This document shows, piece after piece, positions 53,615 through 61,533 of a stretch of DNA of 64,000 nucleotides; the first letter of the stretch is position 1, and each line of letters begins with the position of its first letter. Source of the DNA: Kroppenstedtia eburnea. Lineage in GTDB: Bacteria; Bacillota; Bacilli; Thermoactinomycetales; DSM-45169. The notes beneath the pieces were generated by a model. It saw only the letters and a program-made list of their open reading frames with translations. It was not told the origin of the DNA and searched no databases. The DNA is taken from positions 2,294,001 to 2,358,000 of the forward strand of contig NZ_CP048103.1 of assembly GCF_013282215.1 (NCBI RefSeq), in the 5' to 3' direction. A program made the position numbers and the translations under genes.

Positions 53615-54750
53615 AAAACCACCACCTGCTCCGGCTCCAAGGTGACCCAGACAGGGTCTCCCTCACCCAGAAGCGTTTTCTCATCGGTATACACCACATC
53701 CACTTGAAAAAGGATTCCTTTTGCCTCCACCTCATAGCGGACCTTGGGGCCGAGATAGGTGGACCGGATCACCTGGGCCGCCAAACAGTTTGGGGACTCC
53801 GGTGCCGGGACCTGGCCCTCCCGTGGAAAAACAGACAAACTTTCCGGCCGGATCAACACCTCGGCTGTTCCCTCTGCAGGAGTGAAGGCACTTACCAGAT
53901 CCAGTCCGGGGCCGATGGAGAGAACCCGGCTTCCAGCTGTCCCCTCCTTTTTCACCTGGGCCTGAAACAGATTGGAGGAGCCGACAAAATCAGCCACATA
54001 AGTGGTGGCCGGCCGGCTGTACAGACGGGAAGGGGTATCCGTCTGCACCACCCTCCCCTCCTTCATGACTGCGATCCGATCCGCCATGCTCATCGCTTCC
54101 TCTTGATCATGGGTGACAAAAATCGTGGTGATCCCCAATTTTCTCTGTATATCGCAAATCAGTTTCCGCATGCTCCCTCGCAATTTCTTATCCAGATTGG
54201 ACAAAGGTTCATCCATCAGCAACAGAGAAGGTTCCATGATAATAGCCCGGGCCAGTGCCACCCGCTGTTGCTGTCCTCCGGACAATTGGTTTGGCAGGCG
54301 GTCTTTCAGGTGATTCAATTCCACCAGCTCCAGGGTCTCCTCCACTTTCTCTCTGATCTTCGGCGATGTCCGTGTCAACCTGCGGCTGATCATCCCTGCC
54401 AAAACCCCCAGCTTCGTCAAGGGGCCTTCCCGGTAAAATCGCCGCAGATTCAGGGGATAGGCCACATTTTCAAACACGGTCAGATGGGGAAACAACGCGT
54501 AGCTCTGAAAAACCATGCCACAGTTTCGGCGGTGAGCCGGGATCCCCCGGATATCTTTCCCACCGATCCGAATCATTCCGGAAGAAGGTTCCTCAAACCC
54601 GGCGATACAACGCATGGTCGTCGTTTTTCCACATCCGGAGGGCCCCAGGAGGGCGAACAACTCGCCTTCCCGGATCTCCAGATTGACATCCTCCAGGGCG
54701 TTGACCCCGGCATAGCTTTTGTTTAGTTGTTGAATGGAAACAAACTCCAT
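53611..54750 (-). CDS. ABC transporter ATP-binding protein
   Basis: 379 residues with Walker [18 protein letters not shown], signature [15 protein letters not shown], Walker [14 protein letters not shown]-loop [18 protein letters not shown], then a TOBE domain. Resembles ATPases annotated for 2-aminoethylphosphonate or iron. The start is ATG 54750, six bases after GAGGGG; a TTG at 54768 overlaps the preceding gene. Confidence 0.92.
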   Translation of the reverse strand: MEFVSIQQLNKSYAGVNALEDVNLEIREGELFALLGPSGCGKTTTMRCIAGFEEPSSGMIRIGGKDIRGIPAHRRNCGMVFQSYALFPHLTVFENVAYPLNLRRFYREGPLTKLGVLAGMISRRLTRTSPKIREKVEETLELVELNHLKDRLPNQLSGGQQQRVALARAIIMEPSLLLMDEPLSNLDKKLRGSMRKLICDIQRKLGITTIFVTHDQEEAMSMADRIAVMKEGRVVQTDTPSRLYSRPATTYVADFVGSSNLFQAQVKKEGTAGSRVLSIGPGLDLVSAFTPAEGTAEVLIRPESLSVFPREGQVPAPESPNCLAAQVIRSTYLGPKVRYEVEAKGILFQVDVVYTDEKTLLGEGDPVWVTLEPEQVVVL

Positions 54751-54760
54751 GGGGCACCCC

Positions 54761-55798
54761 TCACTCAAATTTTTTACGCCACTCGTTCCGGATCCGGTCG
54801 TAATTGTTCACTGCCCAATCCACATCCAACTTTTGGGCGTGGGGCATCACCTTTTTCAAGGTGAGGGGGGTTTGGGATTTGACGTCCTCCCGGATCGGAA
54901 TATGGTACCATTTGGCCAGCACTTCCTGTCCCTCTTTGGACAAAAGATAATCGATCATCGCTTTTCCACCCTCGGGATTGGGGCCATCCTTCACCAAGGT
55001 GACAGGATTGACCAGGATCGGCGTCTTCTCCGGAACCACAAAATCCACCTTTTCTCCCCGGGCCTTCATCTCATATGCCATAAAGTCAAATGCGACACCG
55101 ATTTCCGCCTCCCCTTTGGCCACCGCCTGTGAGGGTGCCAAACCGGAATCGGGAAAAGCGTTGGCCTGATCCACCAATTTATCGAAATATTGCCACCCCT
55201 TTTCCTCTCCCATTTCCATCATCCGGCTCATCACCGTCAATGTGGCTGTGCCGGATGCGGCGGGATTGGGCATTTGCAACTTCCCTTTCCAACGGGGATC
55301 CAGCAGATCATCCCAAGTTCGGGGAACTTCGTCCTTTTTCACCTTATCCGTGTTGTAGATAAACCCCAGAACGAACACCTCGGTGCCCACCCATTTCCAA
55401 TCTTCATCCCGGACTTTGATGCCGTTTTTCTCCACCGGCCAATCCTTGGCAAAGTCGGGTTTGTAAGCTGTGACAATGCCTTTTCCTTTGGCTGTTTCAA
55501 AAGGCAGGAAGCCACCCCCGCCGTACCACAGATCCCCCATGGGACGATCTTTTTCCGCGATGAGCCGGTTCACAATCACATTGGTGCCACCGTATTGCAC
55601 GTCCACTTTGGAGCCCGGGTTCGCCTTCTCGTAAGCTTGGCCGATCTCCTTGGACATATCCGGAGTCTCCGGAGAATATAAGGTGATATTCCCCTCAGCC
55701 CCGCCTGCCCCCGCGCCGCCGCCTGCACATCCCACCAGACCGATGACGGACACCAGGATCGGGATCCCGACGAGACTCCACCATCTTCCCTTATTCAT
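54761..55798 (-). CDS. Extracellular solute-binding lipoprotein (FbpA/AfuA/PhnS-like)
   Basis: 345 residues: signal peptide with lipobox GLVGC (Cys about residue 24), a Gly/Ala linker, then a type II periplasmic-binding fold starting ITLYSPETPDMSKEIGQAYE. The YGGTNVIVNRLIAEKDRPMGDL segment fits the FutA/AfuA/PhnS cluster. No Tyr pair typical of iron binding (FbpA YY motif) is evident, and a phosphatase gene ends the operon, so an organophosphate ligand is more likely than iron. ATG behind GGAGGGGG. Confidence 0.87.
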   Translation of the reverse strand: MNKGRWWSLVGIPILVSVIGLVGCAGGGAGAGGAEGNITLYSPETPDMSKEIGQAYEKANPGSKVDVQYGGTNVIVNRLIAEKDRPMGDLWYGGGGFLPFETAKGKGIVTAYKPDFAKDWPVEKNGIKVRDEDWKWVGTEVFVLGFIYNTDKVKKDEVPRTWDDLLDPRWKGKLQMPNPAASGTATLTVMSRMMEMGEEKGWQYFDKLVDQANAFPDSGLAPSQAVAKGEAEIGVAFDFMAYEMKARGEKVDFVVPEKTPILVNPVTLVKDGPNPEGGKAMIDYLLSKEGQEVLAKWYHIPIREDVKSQTPLTLKKVMPHAQKLDVDWAVNNYDRIRNEWRKKFE

Positions 55799-55898
55799 GT
55801 TTGCCCCCTCCGTAACCCACTTTTTTCAAGACAAACCGAAGCTTGCCCTATCATTATTTGATGATCCACTCCCGCGGTTTATGCTTTTGTGAAAACAC

Positions 55899-55924
55899 AA
55901 AAAAGCCGCGGTATCTGCCGCGGC
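55899..55924 (-). terminator. Intrinsic terminator after the SR1P-like gene
   Basis: GCCGCGG-(TATCTG)-CCGCGGC, with a six-T run following on the minus strand. Confidence 0.85.
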
Positions 55925-55939
55925 GATCTGTCATCTCTT

Positions 55940-56059
55940 TTATTCTTCGTCGGAGCTCGGTTCGGTGCAGTCCGGACAAGTTCCGTACAGGGTTCCGCTT
56001 TTTTCGCTGTCCACGTAGGTGATGATCCCATCACAGGTTTGACATATGATCGCTTCCAT
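55940..56059 (-). CDS. SR1P-like small peptide (GapA-binding peptide family)
   Basis: A 39-codon gene on the minus strand: MEAIICQTCDGIITYVDSEK..., with two CxxC pairs (CQTC and CPDC) and LYGTC in between. Length and pattern match SR1P of B. subtilis (39 residues, two Cys pairs, IxYxxxEK, LYG), which is encoded by the dual-function SR1 RNA and binds GapA. An ATG four codons upstream (56071) is an alternative start but lies directly on the Shine-Dalgarno. It has a consensus promoter upstream and its own terminator, so it is a stand-alone transcript of about 230 bases. Confidence 0.8.
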   Translation of the reverse strand: MEAIICQTCDGIITYVDSEKSGTLYGTCPDCTEPSSDEE

Positions 56060-56130
56060 CGGATTTGACATCCCCCTTTAAAAAGCGGACTCGGTCTGAA
56101 ATAAAACCCCTTAAATAATATGTCACATTT

Positions 56131-56159
56131 ATTATATTAGGATATACAATTAACGTCAA
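56131..56159 (-). promoter_or_regulatory. SigA promoter of the SR1P-like gene
   Basis: On the minus strand TTGACG and TATAAT are exactly 17 bases apart, about 70 bases upstream of the start codon. Confidence 0.8.
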
Positions 56160-56288
56160 CTTGTGACCTCCGGTTCATCCCTTGGCAATAAAAAATCCGG
56201 CTCCCTCGCCGGTCGATTTCATCCCCTCCCTTTTCGGTTTTCAAGCACCATTCGCGCAATTCGGAATTTTGAATTTGAAATGATCTCC

Positions 56289-56333
56289 TTCCTGATCCTC
56301 ATCAGAAGATCCTCCCTTGATGAGGATCAGGAA
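56289..56333. repeat. 16-bp perfect inverted repeat at the end of the GAF gene
   Basis: TTCCTGATCCTCATCA and its exact complement flank 13 bases and cover the GAF gene stop codon. No T-run follows on the minus strand. Confidence 0.6.
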
Positions 56334-56767
56334 TTACACTCTTCCACCTTGGTTTCCAGGAGTGAAGCAATTTCACAAAAAAGAGCGATATCCTCCTCGT
56401 CCACACTTCGCACCGGTGTGCCCACGACAACCAGTTCCCCGATCAGGTGATGTCCACGATAAAAAGGAACGTAAACCTCCACCTGATCCCCCGTCTGTTC
56501 ACGCACCACACTCCCTCTGGCGGCAGCCACACTGTGAAGGCCGCCACCAAAGGGGACTGCCGGCATCAGGGAGCAAAAACCGGCGCTGTAAAACTCCACA
56601 AACCGATATCCGGATATCAGGTACACCCCGGCGTAACGATAGGCAGACACCTTTTCATACAGAACCTGCGGTACAAACCGATACAACCGTTCGATGGATC
56701 CTCCCAGCCGATCCGATACCACACCGATTTCCGCCCGGATTTCGTCCAGAAGATCTGCTTTTCGCAT
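56327..56767 (-). CDS. GAF-domain protein
   Basis: 146 residues forming one GAF domain: YEKVSAYRYAGVYLISGYRFVEFYS, GGGLHSVAAARGSVVRE, and EVYVPFYRGHHLIGELVVVGTPV. It resembles the free methionine-R-sulfoxide reductase group in size, but I cannot confirm the three active-site cysteines, so only the domain is named. The start at ATG 56767 is preferred over ATG 56785, which has no Shine-Dalgarno. Single gene. Confidence 0.75.
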   Translation of the reverse strand: MRKADLLDEIRAEIGVVSDRLGGSIERLYRFVPQVLYEKVSAYRYAGVYLISGYRFVEFYSAGFCSLMPAVPFGGGLHSVAAARGSVVREQTGDQVEVYVPFYRGHHLIGELVVVGTPVRSVDEEDIALFCEIASLLETKVEECNS

Positions 56768-57045
56768 TTCCGATCCATCCCCCATTATTGGAGTAAACTA
56801 CAGTCTAACATAACTTTTCGCCCCACTCAACGCACTTCTATGATCAAAGCATCCGTTTCGGGATAGTACTTCAACGCATGCTCCCCGTTTCCCTCTCTTT
56901 ATGTATAAATATTTCATATGGAAAAAATATTAAAATCCATCCGGATCCAATATTCCAACCCTTCTGTCCATTCATCCCCAAACGTGCTAACATAGGGAGT
57001 GTCTCTTTTGTCAGAACCTTGATGTATTTTTCAGGGGGTGAACAC

Positions 57046-57462
57046 TTGAACAAAAGCGCTTACATCAAGTTGGCCCGACAAGTCAGCCTGGATGAGGTGA
57101 AGGAGAAACTGGATCACCTCATCGAGGATACCTCCCGTACAGGAGAGCAACTGGGTTGGGATTATGCTTCCGCCGCCTTCCCCTATTCCGTGGAGGAGAA
57201 GACGACTTCCGACGGCAATCACTGGCTTCTGCTGAGAGGAAAAGAGTCCCGCCTGTACAAATATCTCTTGATCGGGATCGGTTCCGACACAGAAGGGGAT
57301 GCGGCAGCCCCTCCCTCTATTCAGGTCGTGGTTCCCGATGGGGCCACACACGGAGACCACGCCAAAGCCAATGAAATTTGCCGTTTTCTGGCCAAATCAT
57401 TTGCAGCCGAACTGCATCTGTTCAACGGCCGCATCATGTATTACAATCCGCGCAAGCCGTGA
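57046..57462 (+). CDS. DUF1885 family protein
   Basis: 138 residues, starting LNKSAYIKLARQVSLDEVKE. TGEQLGWDYASAAFPY and the C-terminal ICRFLAKSFAAELHLFNGRIMYYNPRK match the DUF1885 family of Bacillales. Soluble, function unknown. The start is TTG 57046, five bases after GGGGGTG; the ORF runs upstream without ATG support. A good terminator follows. Confidence 0.78.
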   Translation: MNKSAYIKLARQVSLDEVKEKLDHLIEDTSRTGEQLGWDYASAAFPYSVEEKTTSDGNHWLLLRGKESRLYKYLLIGIGSDTEGDAAAPPSIQVVVPDGATHGDHAKANEICRFLAKSFAAELHLFNGRIMYYNPRKP

Positions 57463-57489
57463 CACCATCCATGTTTGGATGGTGTTTTC
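57462..57489 (+). terminator. Intrinsic terminator after the DUF1885 gene
   Basis: ACACCATCC-(ATGTTT)-GGATGGTGT followed by a short T tract. Confidence 0.82.
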
Positions 57490-57590
57490 AATTCCTCTTT
57501 TTTCCTCTTTTCATTTTGGCCGCAGAAGGATATCCTGATAACAAGAACACAAGTTCGTGATCGACTCTTGATTTGCAAGGAGGGATCCAG

Positions 57591-58811
57591 GTGGGAAGAG
57601 GGGAACGAATCGTGCTGCTGGCTGACATGAACGCTTTTTATGCCAGTGTGGAACAGGCACTCGACCCGGCACTGCGGAAGCAGCCGGTCATTGTCTGCGG
57701 AGATCCTGAACGTCGCCACGGGATTGTGCTGGCCGCTTCCTATGAGGCCAAAGCCCTGGGGGTGAAAACGGGCATGCCGGTCTCCCGGGCAAAGGAGCTG
57801 TGTCCCGCGGCCCGGTTGGTCCGCCCCCGAATGTCCACCTATGTTCAGGTTTCCGTACGGATCATCGATATTCTGAAACAATTCTCCCCCCAGGTGGAGC
57901 CCTTCTCCATCGACGAAGCCTTTGTCGAGATGACCGGTTGCGAAGCACTCTTCGGGGACGGACTCACAGCCGCCCGGAGAATCCAGCACCGCATCCACTC
58001 TGAAACGGGCATCCACTGTTCCATCGGCATCGGTCCCAACAAACTTCTCGCCAAAATGGCCGCCGGCCTGAAAAAACCCCGAGGGTTGACCCTGTTGACC
58101 CGGCAGGACGTTCCCAAGCGCCTGTGGCCTCTTCCCGTTATTCAGCTGTTCGGGGTGGGAAGCCGGATGGAGCGCCATTTTCAGCGGATGGGAATCCGGA
58201 CCATCGGCGACCTGGCCCGAACCGACCCCGCTCTCCTCCATCACCGGTTCGGTGTGATCGGCCGTGTGCTCCATCAATCCGCCCACGGTATGGACAACAG
58301 CCCGGTGGATCCCTTCTCCCTCGACGGAAGCAAATCCATCGGGCATCAATTTACTCTCCCCCGGGACTACACGGAGGAAGGGGAACTTCGTCTGGTCCTC
58401 CGGGAACTGGCGGAAGAAGTGGCCGGGCGCGCCCGAAAAGCCGGATACACGGGGAGAACTCTCTCGCTGACCCTCAAGGGATCCGATTTCCGATCGATTC
58501 ACCGGTCTCTCACCATGCCGGACCCTTCCAACCTCGGGCGTCCGCTGTTCCGCACAGCGATGGAGCTCTTCCACCGTCACTGGACCGGGCAACCAATCCG
58601 CCTGGTCGGGATTACCCTCGGCAATCTGCTGCCGGATCGGGGAATTCAGCTCACTCTGTTCGAAGAGAAGGAAAAGGAACAAAAACTGGCTGAGGCTGTG
58701 GACGGGATCCGGGAAAAATTCGGCACCCGCAGTATCTTCCTGGCCCGCTCCCTGTCCGGAGCCAGCGTATTTGCCGACCGCTCGGGAAAGATCGGCGGTC
58801 ATCTTATGTAG
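57591..58811 (+). CDS. Y-family DNA polymerase (DinB/UmuC type)
   Basis: Error-prone translesion polymerase, 406 residues. LADMNAFYASVEQALDP carries the first catalytic Asp, FSIDEAFVEMTG the DE pair, IGIGPNKLLAKMAAG the palm/helix region; thumb and little-finger domains follow. The C-terminal IQLTLFEEK is a beta-clamp-binding motif. The finger motif GVKTGMP differs from the GVRSAMP of classic Pol IV and is more like the UvrX/UmuC side. The start is GTG 57591 behind AAGGAGGG. Tail-to-tail with the PAP2 gene. Confidence 0.9.
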   Translation: MGRGERIVLLADMNAFYASVEQALDPALRKQPVIVCGDPERRHGIVLAASYEAKALGVKTGMPVSRAKELCPAARLVRPRMSTYVQVSVRIIDILKQFSPQVEPFSIDEAFVEMTGCEALFGDGLTAARRIQHRIHSETGIHCSIGIGPNKLLAKMAAGLKKPRGLTLLTRQDVPKRLWPLPVIQLFGVGSRMERHFQRMGIRTIGDLARTDPALLHHRFGVIGRVLHQSAHGMDNSPVDPFSLDGSKSIGHQFTLPRDYTEEGELRLVLRELAEEVAGRARKAGYTGRTLSLTLKGSDFRSIHRSLTMPDPSNLGRPLFRTAMELFHRHWTGQPIRLVGITLGNLLPDRGIQLTLFEEKEKEQKLAEAVDGIREKFGTRSIFLARSLSGASVFADRSGKIGGHLM

Positions 58812-58822
58812 CCACCTGACTC

Positions 58823-59356
58823 TCACAGCCATTCAAACAGGTAATGAGTCCCCATGGCAAACGCCGTTCCCAGCCAAGCCCCCACGACCACATCCGTCGG
58901 ATAGTGCAAGCCCAGATAGATCCTGGACAATCCGACGGCCATCGCCAAGGGGAAGAGGAGGACGGAAAGCCAGGGAACATGGAAAATCCAGATCAACGCG
59001 AGGGAAAAAGCCGCCGCAGTGTGGCCGGAGGGAAATGAGTAGTCCTTCAGGGGGCTGGAGACCATTCGGAGGTCAGAATACTGAAGATAAGGCCTCAACC
59101 GTTGCCAGCAATGTTTCCCCATCCGGACCGCCAGGTGACTGGAGACCAGGGAAACCAGCCCCTCCAGCGCCCAATACCGGATCGGGGACGCCGGCAGGGT
59201 GAACCAGATCAGGAGGAAGCCCAGAGTGAATCCCGCCCCTCCCAAATGAGTCACCCGGGTCATCAGCCAGTCCATGAATCTGCATTTCCACTGCCGGTTC
59301 ACATAAAAAACAAAACGATGATCCACACTTTGCAATCGTGCCGCCAGCCGCTTCAC
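58823..59356 (-). CDS. PAP2-family membrane phosphatase
   Basis: 177 residues with about five membrane helices and the three PAP2 motifs: KHCWQRLRPY (KxxxxxxRP), YSFPSGHTAA (PSGH) and GLSRIYLGLHYPTDV (SRxxxxxHxxxD). Likely an extracytoplasmic lipid phosphatase, for example on undecaprenyl or phosphatidylglycerol phosphates. The start is GTG 59356, seven bases after GGAG; 11 codons further upstream are open. Ends 11 bases from the polymerase stop. Confidence 0.87.
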   Translation of the reverse strand: MKRLAARLQSVDHRFVFYVNRQWKCRFMDWLMTRVTHLGGAGFTLGFLLIWFTLPASPIRYWALEGLVSLVSSHLAVRMGKHCWQRLRPYLQYSDLRMVSSPLKDYSFPSGHTAAAFSLALIWIFHVPWLSVLLFPLAMAVGLSRIYLGLHYPTDVVVGAWLGTAFAMGTHYLFEWL

Positions 59357-59504
59357 AGCTCCGCTCCCTCCTCCCGCAGATATTTGCACAAAAAGAAAAA
59401 GCAGAATATCTCATTATATCACAGTCCAAAAAGGTGACAGACACAAAGAAGACACGGGGAGGCCGTGCCTTCATGTGAGCCGTTCCAACCGTAAACCTTA
59501 TTCC

Positions 59505-59590
59505 AAGGGTTTTTGCTGGGCAGGACCAGGATCGAACCAGTAACCTCCACCGTGTCAATCCGGACTCAGGTGTTGCCCTTAAGTCCCTCC
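59505..59590 (-). pseudogene. tRNA-Val(GAC)-like relic
   Basis: On the minus strand GATTGACACGG, GGTTACTGGTTCGATCC and CCTGCCCAGCA resemble the anticodon loop, T arm and acceptor end of a tRNA-Val. The stems do not pair properly, no D arm is present, and CCA is GCA. The likeness may be fortuitous; if real it marks an old insertion or rearrangement site in the otherwise gene-free stretch 59357-59650. Confidence 0.3.
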
Positions 59591-59650
59591 ACATTTTAGC
59601 CACCGTTGTGCGGTTCATCAAAAGTCATCACGTCGATCATTAAAACATAC

Positions 59651-59789
59651 CTAGAAGTGTTGTGAAAAAGTCGTTCAGAGGGAGGGTTGGGTTTCACATG
59701 GAGTGATTTTGGATCGTAAGAACAACGAAAACGACATGTGAAACCCAATCCCGACCGACCCGGCCAGAACTAATTCACAATGCTTCTAG
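59651..59789. repeat. Palindromic repeat element, copy H (type 1 ends, inverted core)
   Basis: 139 bp with ends CTAGAAGTGTTGTGAAAA and TTCACAATGCTTCTAG. The core is complete and in the same orientation as copy D. The right end provides the TAG stop of the DUF4309 lipoprotein gene. Confidence 0.82.
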
Positions 59790-60280
59790 TTGATCGGGTC
59801 ATTCAAATACATAATCACTTGATCGTCCGGGATCCGACGTACACGGAGCTCATACCTGCCCATCGGGTATGTTAAAGTTCTGTGAGTTGTCGGTTTTATA
59901 TCATAACGACTACCCAGTTTTTGATTCACTTCTTCCAAACTCATATTCATTATGATCTGATAGTAATTTACTGTATTGGTTTCATCCACTGTGAACGAAA
60001 CTTTTTGTCCGCCTTTCTTGTAAATATAAACTTGAATATCTTCGTGATCCACTTGCTCGTCAGGCTTTCCCCACCTTTCGGTGACCTGTTTAATAGGAAA
60101 TTGATGCAGGGGAAAAGGAATCCCCCTTACTTTGCCCTCATTGAATAATTGAATGGTTTTTTCATCCAAGATGACAGTGCCTTCTTGGTGCTTTCCTGTT
60201 TCTTCAGCATCAGATTGCATACAAGACGTGATTAGCATACAAAAGAGTCCGATCATAAACAGATGATAAAATTTCCCCAT
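59786..60280 (-). CDS. DUF4309 lipoprotein (YjgB-like)
   Basis: 164 residues: signal peptide with lipobox LITSC (Cys about 20), short linker, then a DUF4309 domain with IQLFNEGKVRGIPFPLHQFPIKQVTERWGKPDEQ and VSFTVDETNTVNYYQI. Function unknown; B. subtilis YjgB is an extracellular relative. The gene is visibly more AT-rich than its neighbours. Its TAG stop lies in the end of repeat copy H. Start ATG 60280 with GGGGGG eleven bases upstream. Confidence 0.75.
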   Translation of the reverse strand: MGKFYHLFMIGLFCMLITSCMQSDAEETGKHQEGTVILDEKTIQLFNEGKVRGIPFPLHQFPIKQVTERWGKPDEQVDHEDIQVYIYKKGGQKVSFTVDETNTVNYYQIIMNMSLEEVNQKLGSRYDIKPTTHRTLTYPMGRYELRVRRIPDDQVIMYLNDPIN

Positions 60281-60513
60281 TGTTTGAATGCCCCCCTGCC
60301 TCAATTGTGATAACAGAGTAACACCTTGACCCATAAATGAAAAGATTGCCCCCGGATCAACAAACGCTGATCATGCTAACTAAGTACTTTTGCATATTCA
60401 CTGATTTCTTTCCCAAATCCGTTACCACCTGTGGTACCCGGTGACCGTCACCACCGCCGACACCACTTTTCCCATCGAGGATCCCTGAAGCATCGGAGGT
60501 TGATAAAAGCCAT
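60281..60513. other. Gene-free spacer left of element K2
   Basis: I see no supported gene or clear regulatory site. The right part is GC-rich and has decayed-looking sequence, with no frame that has both a start with a Shine-Dalgarno and useful length. Confidence 0.5.
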
Positions 60514-60821
60514 CAGGGCTGTTGATTAACCAGAAAATGGGCGGTGAAAGGGAGTCGTGTGCTGCCAAAGCGACCATTGTACCACAGGCACTACAATCCA
60601 GATGGGCTGAAGCCCTGGATGAAGGTTGCCATCCTACCGAGCGGAGAATCTGAAGAGAGGGCGTTTAGGGGCAACATTCTTCCTTGTGTTCTTCCGTAAG
60701 GCTTTGCCCCTGCCCGATCGGAAGATTCGGAGCGGCCAGTCATTACTTCCTTGCCGGATGGCAACCGGAGCGTGGTAGAACACGATCCCCCCACCCAGAA
60801 TATAGATAATCAACACGCCTG
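60514..60821. mobile_element. MITE-like element K2 (308 bp, non-coding)
   Basis: Ends CAGGGCTGTTGATTA and, inward from the right, CAGGCGTGTTGATTA. Sub-terminal TCGTGTGCTGCC and (inverted) TCGTGTTCTACC extend the symmetry. Interior matches K1 at 45390-45704, except that K2 lacks the 50-bp module and has its own insert of about 45 bases near 60583-60630. Confidence 0.82.
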
Positions 60822-60934
60822 AAAAGCCATACAAAAAACAGGCTGTTTACACCAACACTTTTTTCCGATTCCGGGAGGAGAACCTCCCGGGCACGGCTCA
60901 GACTTGGTCATTCGTACAATCACCATCCCATGCT

Positions 60935-60963
60935 TTGACATAACATATGTTGATTTATTAAAT
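60935..60963 (+). promoter_or_regulatory. Possible promoter of the DUF1259 gene
   Basis: TTGACA (60935-60940) and TTAAAT (60958-60963) are 17 bases apart. The spacer holds the perfect palindrome AACATATGTT. The -10 lies so close to the Shine-Dalgarno that the leader would be very short, so this is tentative. Confidence 0.4.
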
Positions 60964-60980
60964 GCAGGGAGGTTTTTTGA

Positions 60981-61397
60981 ATGGCACAAGTGAAAGCGAG
61001 CCCGCAATTCAGAAGACTATGCAACCAATTTGGCAGGATTTTGGGCGGAACAAGTGAAATCACTCCAGGGCCTGTCTGTTTTGTCACTCGCGAACGCAGA
61101 TTCAGGGAGACTATTCTAGGTAGGCGTACACGTTCCCCCTTGGTTCGTGCTCAGCTTTTTTCATTTGAATCCATAGATAAGTCGGGACGTGCCCTTTGCC
61201 TGGGTGAAACTGCAACTTTTCAAAGTCAGGCCAACCGGTTGATACGTAATCTTCAAAGACGGGGGATTACGGTTACAGCACTTCATAACCACTGGTTGTT
61301 TGAACATCCCCGTTTGATGTACATCCACTGGGAAGCCATCGAGAATCCCATTATATTCGCAAGGAAAACCAAAGAATCGATCGCCTTTTTGGGCTAA
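60981..61397 (+). CDS. DUF1259 (LppY/LpqO-like) protein
   Basis: 138 residues. GITVTALHNHWLFEHPRLMYIHWEA is the hallmark of the DUF1259 family; no signal peptide is present. Family members often occur as two repeated domains, so this is a single-domain form. Function unknown. ATG start behind GGGAGG. Confidence 0.78.
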   Translation: MAQVKASPQFRRLCNQFGRILGGTSEITPGPVCFVTRERRFRETILGRRTRSPLVRAQLFSFESIDKSGRALCLGETATFQSQANRLIRNLQRRGITVTALHNHWLFEHPRLMYIHWEAIENPIIFARKTKESIAFLG

Positions 61398-61454
61398 GCT
61401 CGGGAAAGAAGGCAACATCCCGACCGGATTCCACCGGTCGGAAGAATAAAGCTA

Positions 61455-61476
61455 CTGGGTCCCTTCCGGGGCCCAG
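61455..61476 (+). terminator. Probable terminator after the DUF1259 gene
   Basis: CTGGGTCCC and GGGGCCCAG pair (one G-U) around TTCC, followed by a loosely T-rich stretch. A second hairpin without T-run, CCGACCGG/CCGGTCGG, lies at 61420-61441. Confidence 0.55.
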
Positions 61477-61533
61477 GTGTGTTTTAATCAGTTTTTCTTT
61501 TCTCAGGAGCACTCCGGGAAGGGTTTCGACATA

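Noticed and set aside
54761-55798. Calling the binding protein a ferric-iron transporter subunit
   Set aside because: The fold is shared with iron-binding proteins, but the tyrosine-pair iron ligands are not evident and the operon ends with a phosphatase.
60591-60834. Short minus-strand frames within element K2 and matching frames in K1 (45461-45699)
   Set aside because: The frames are not kept between the two copies and have no Shine-Dalgarno, so the elements are taken as non-coding.
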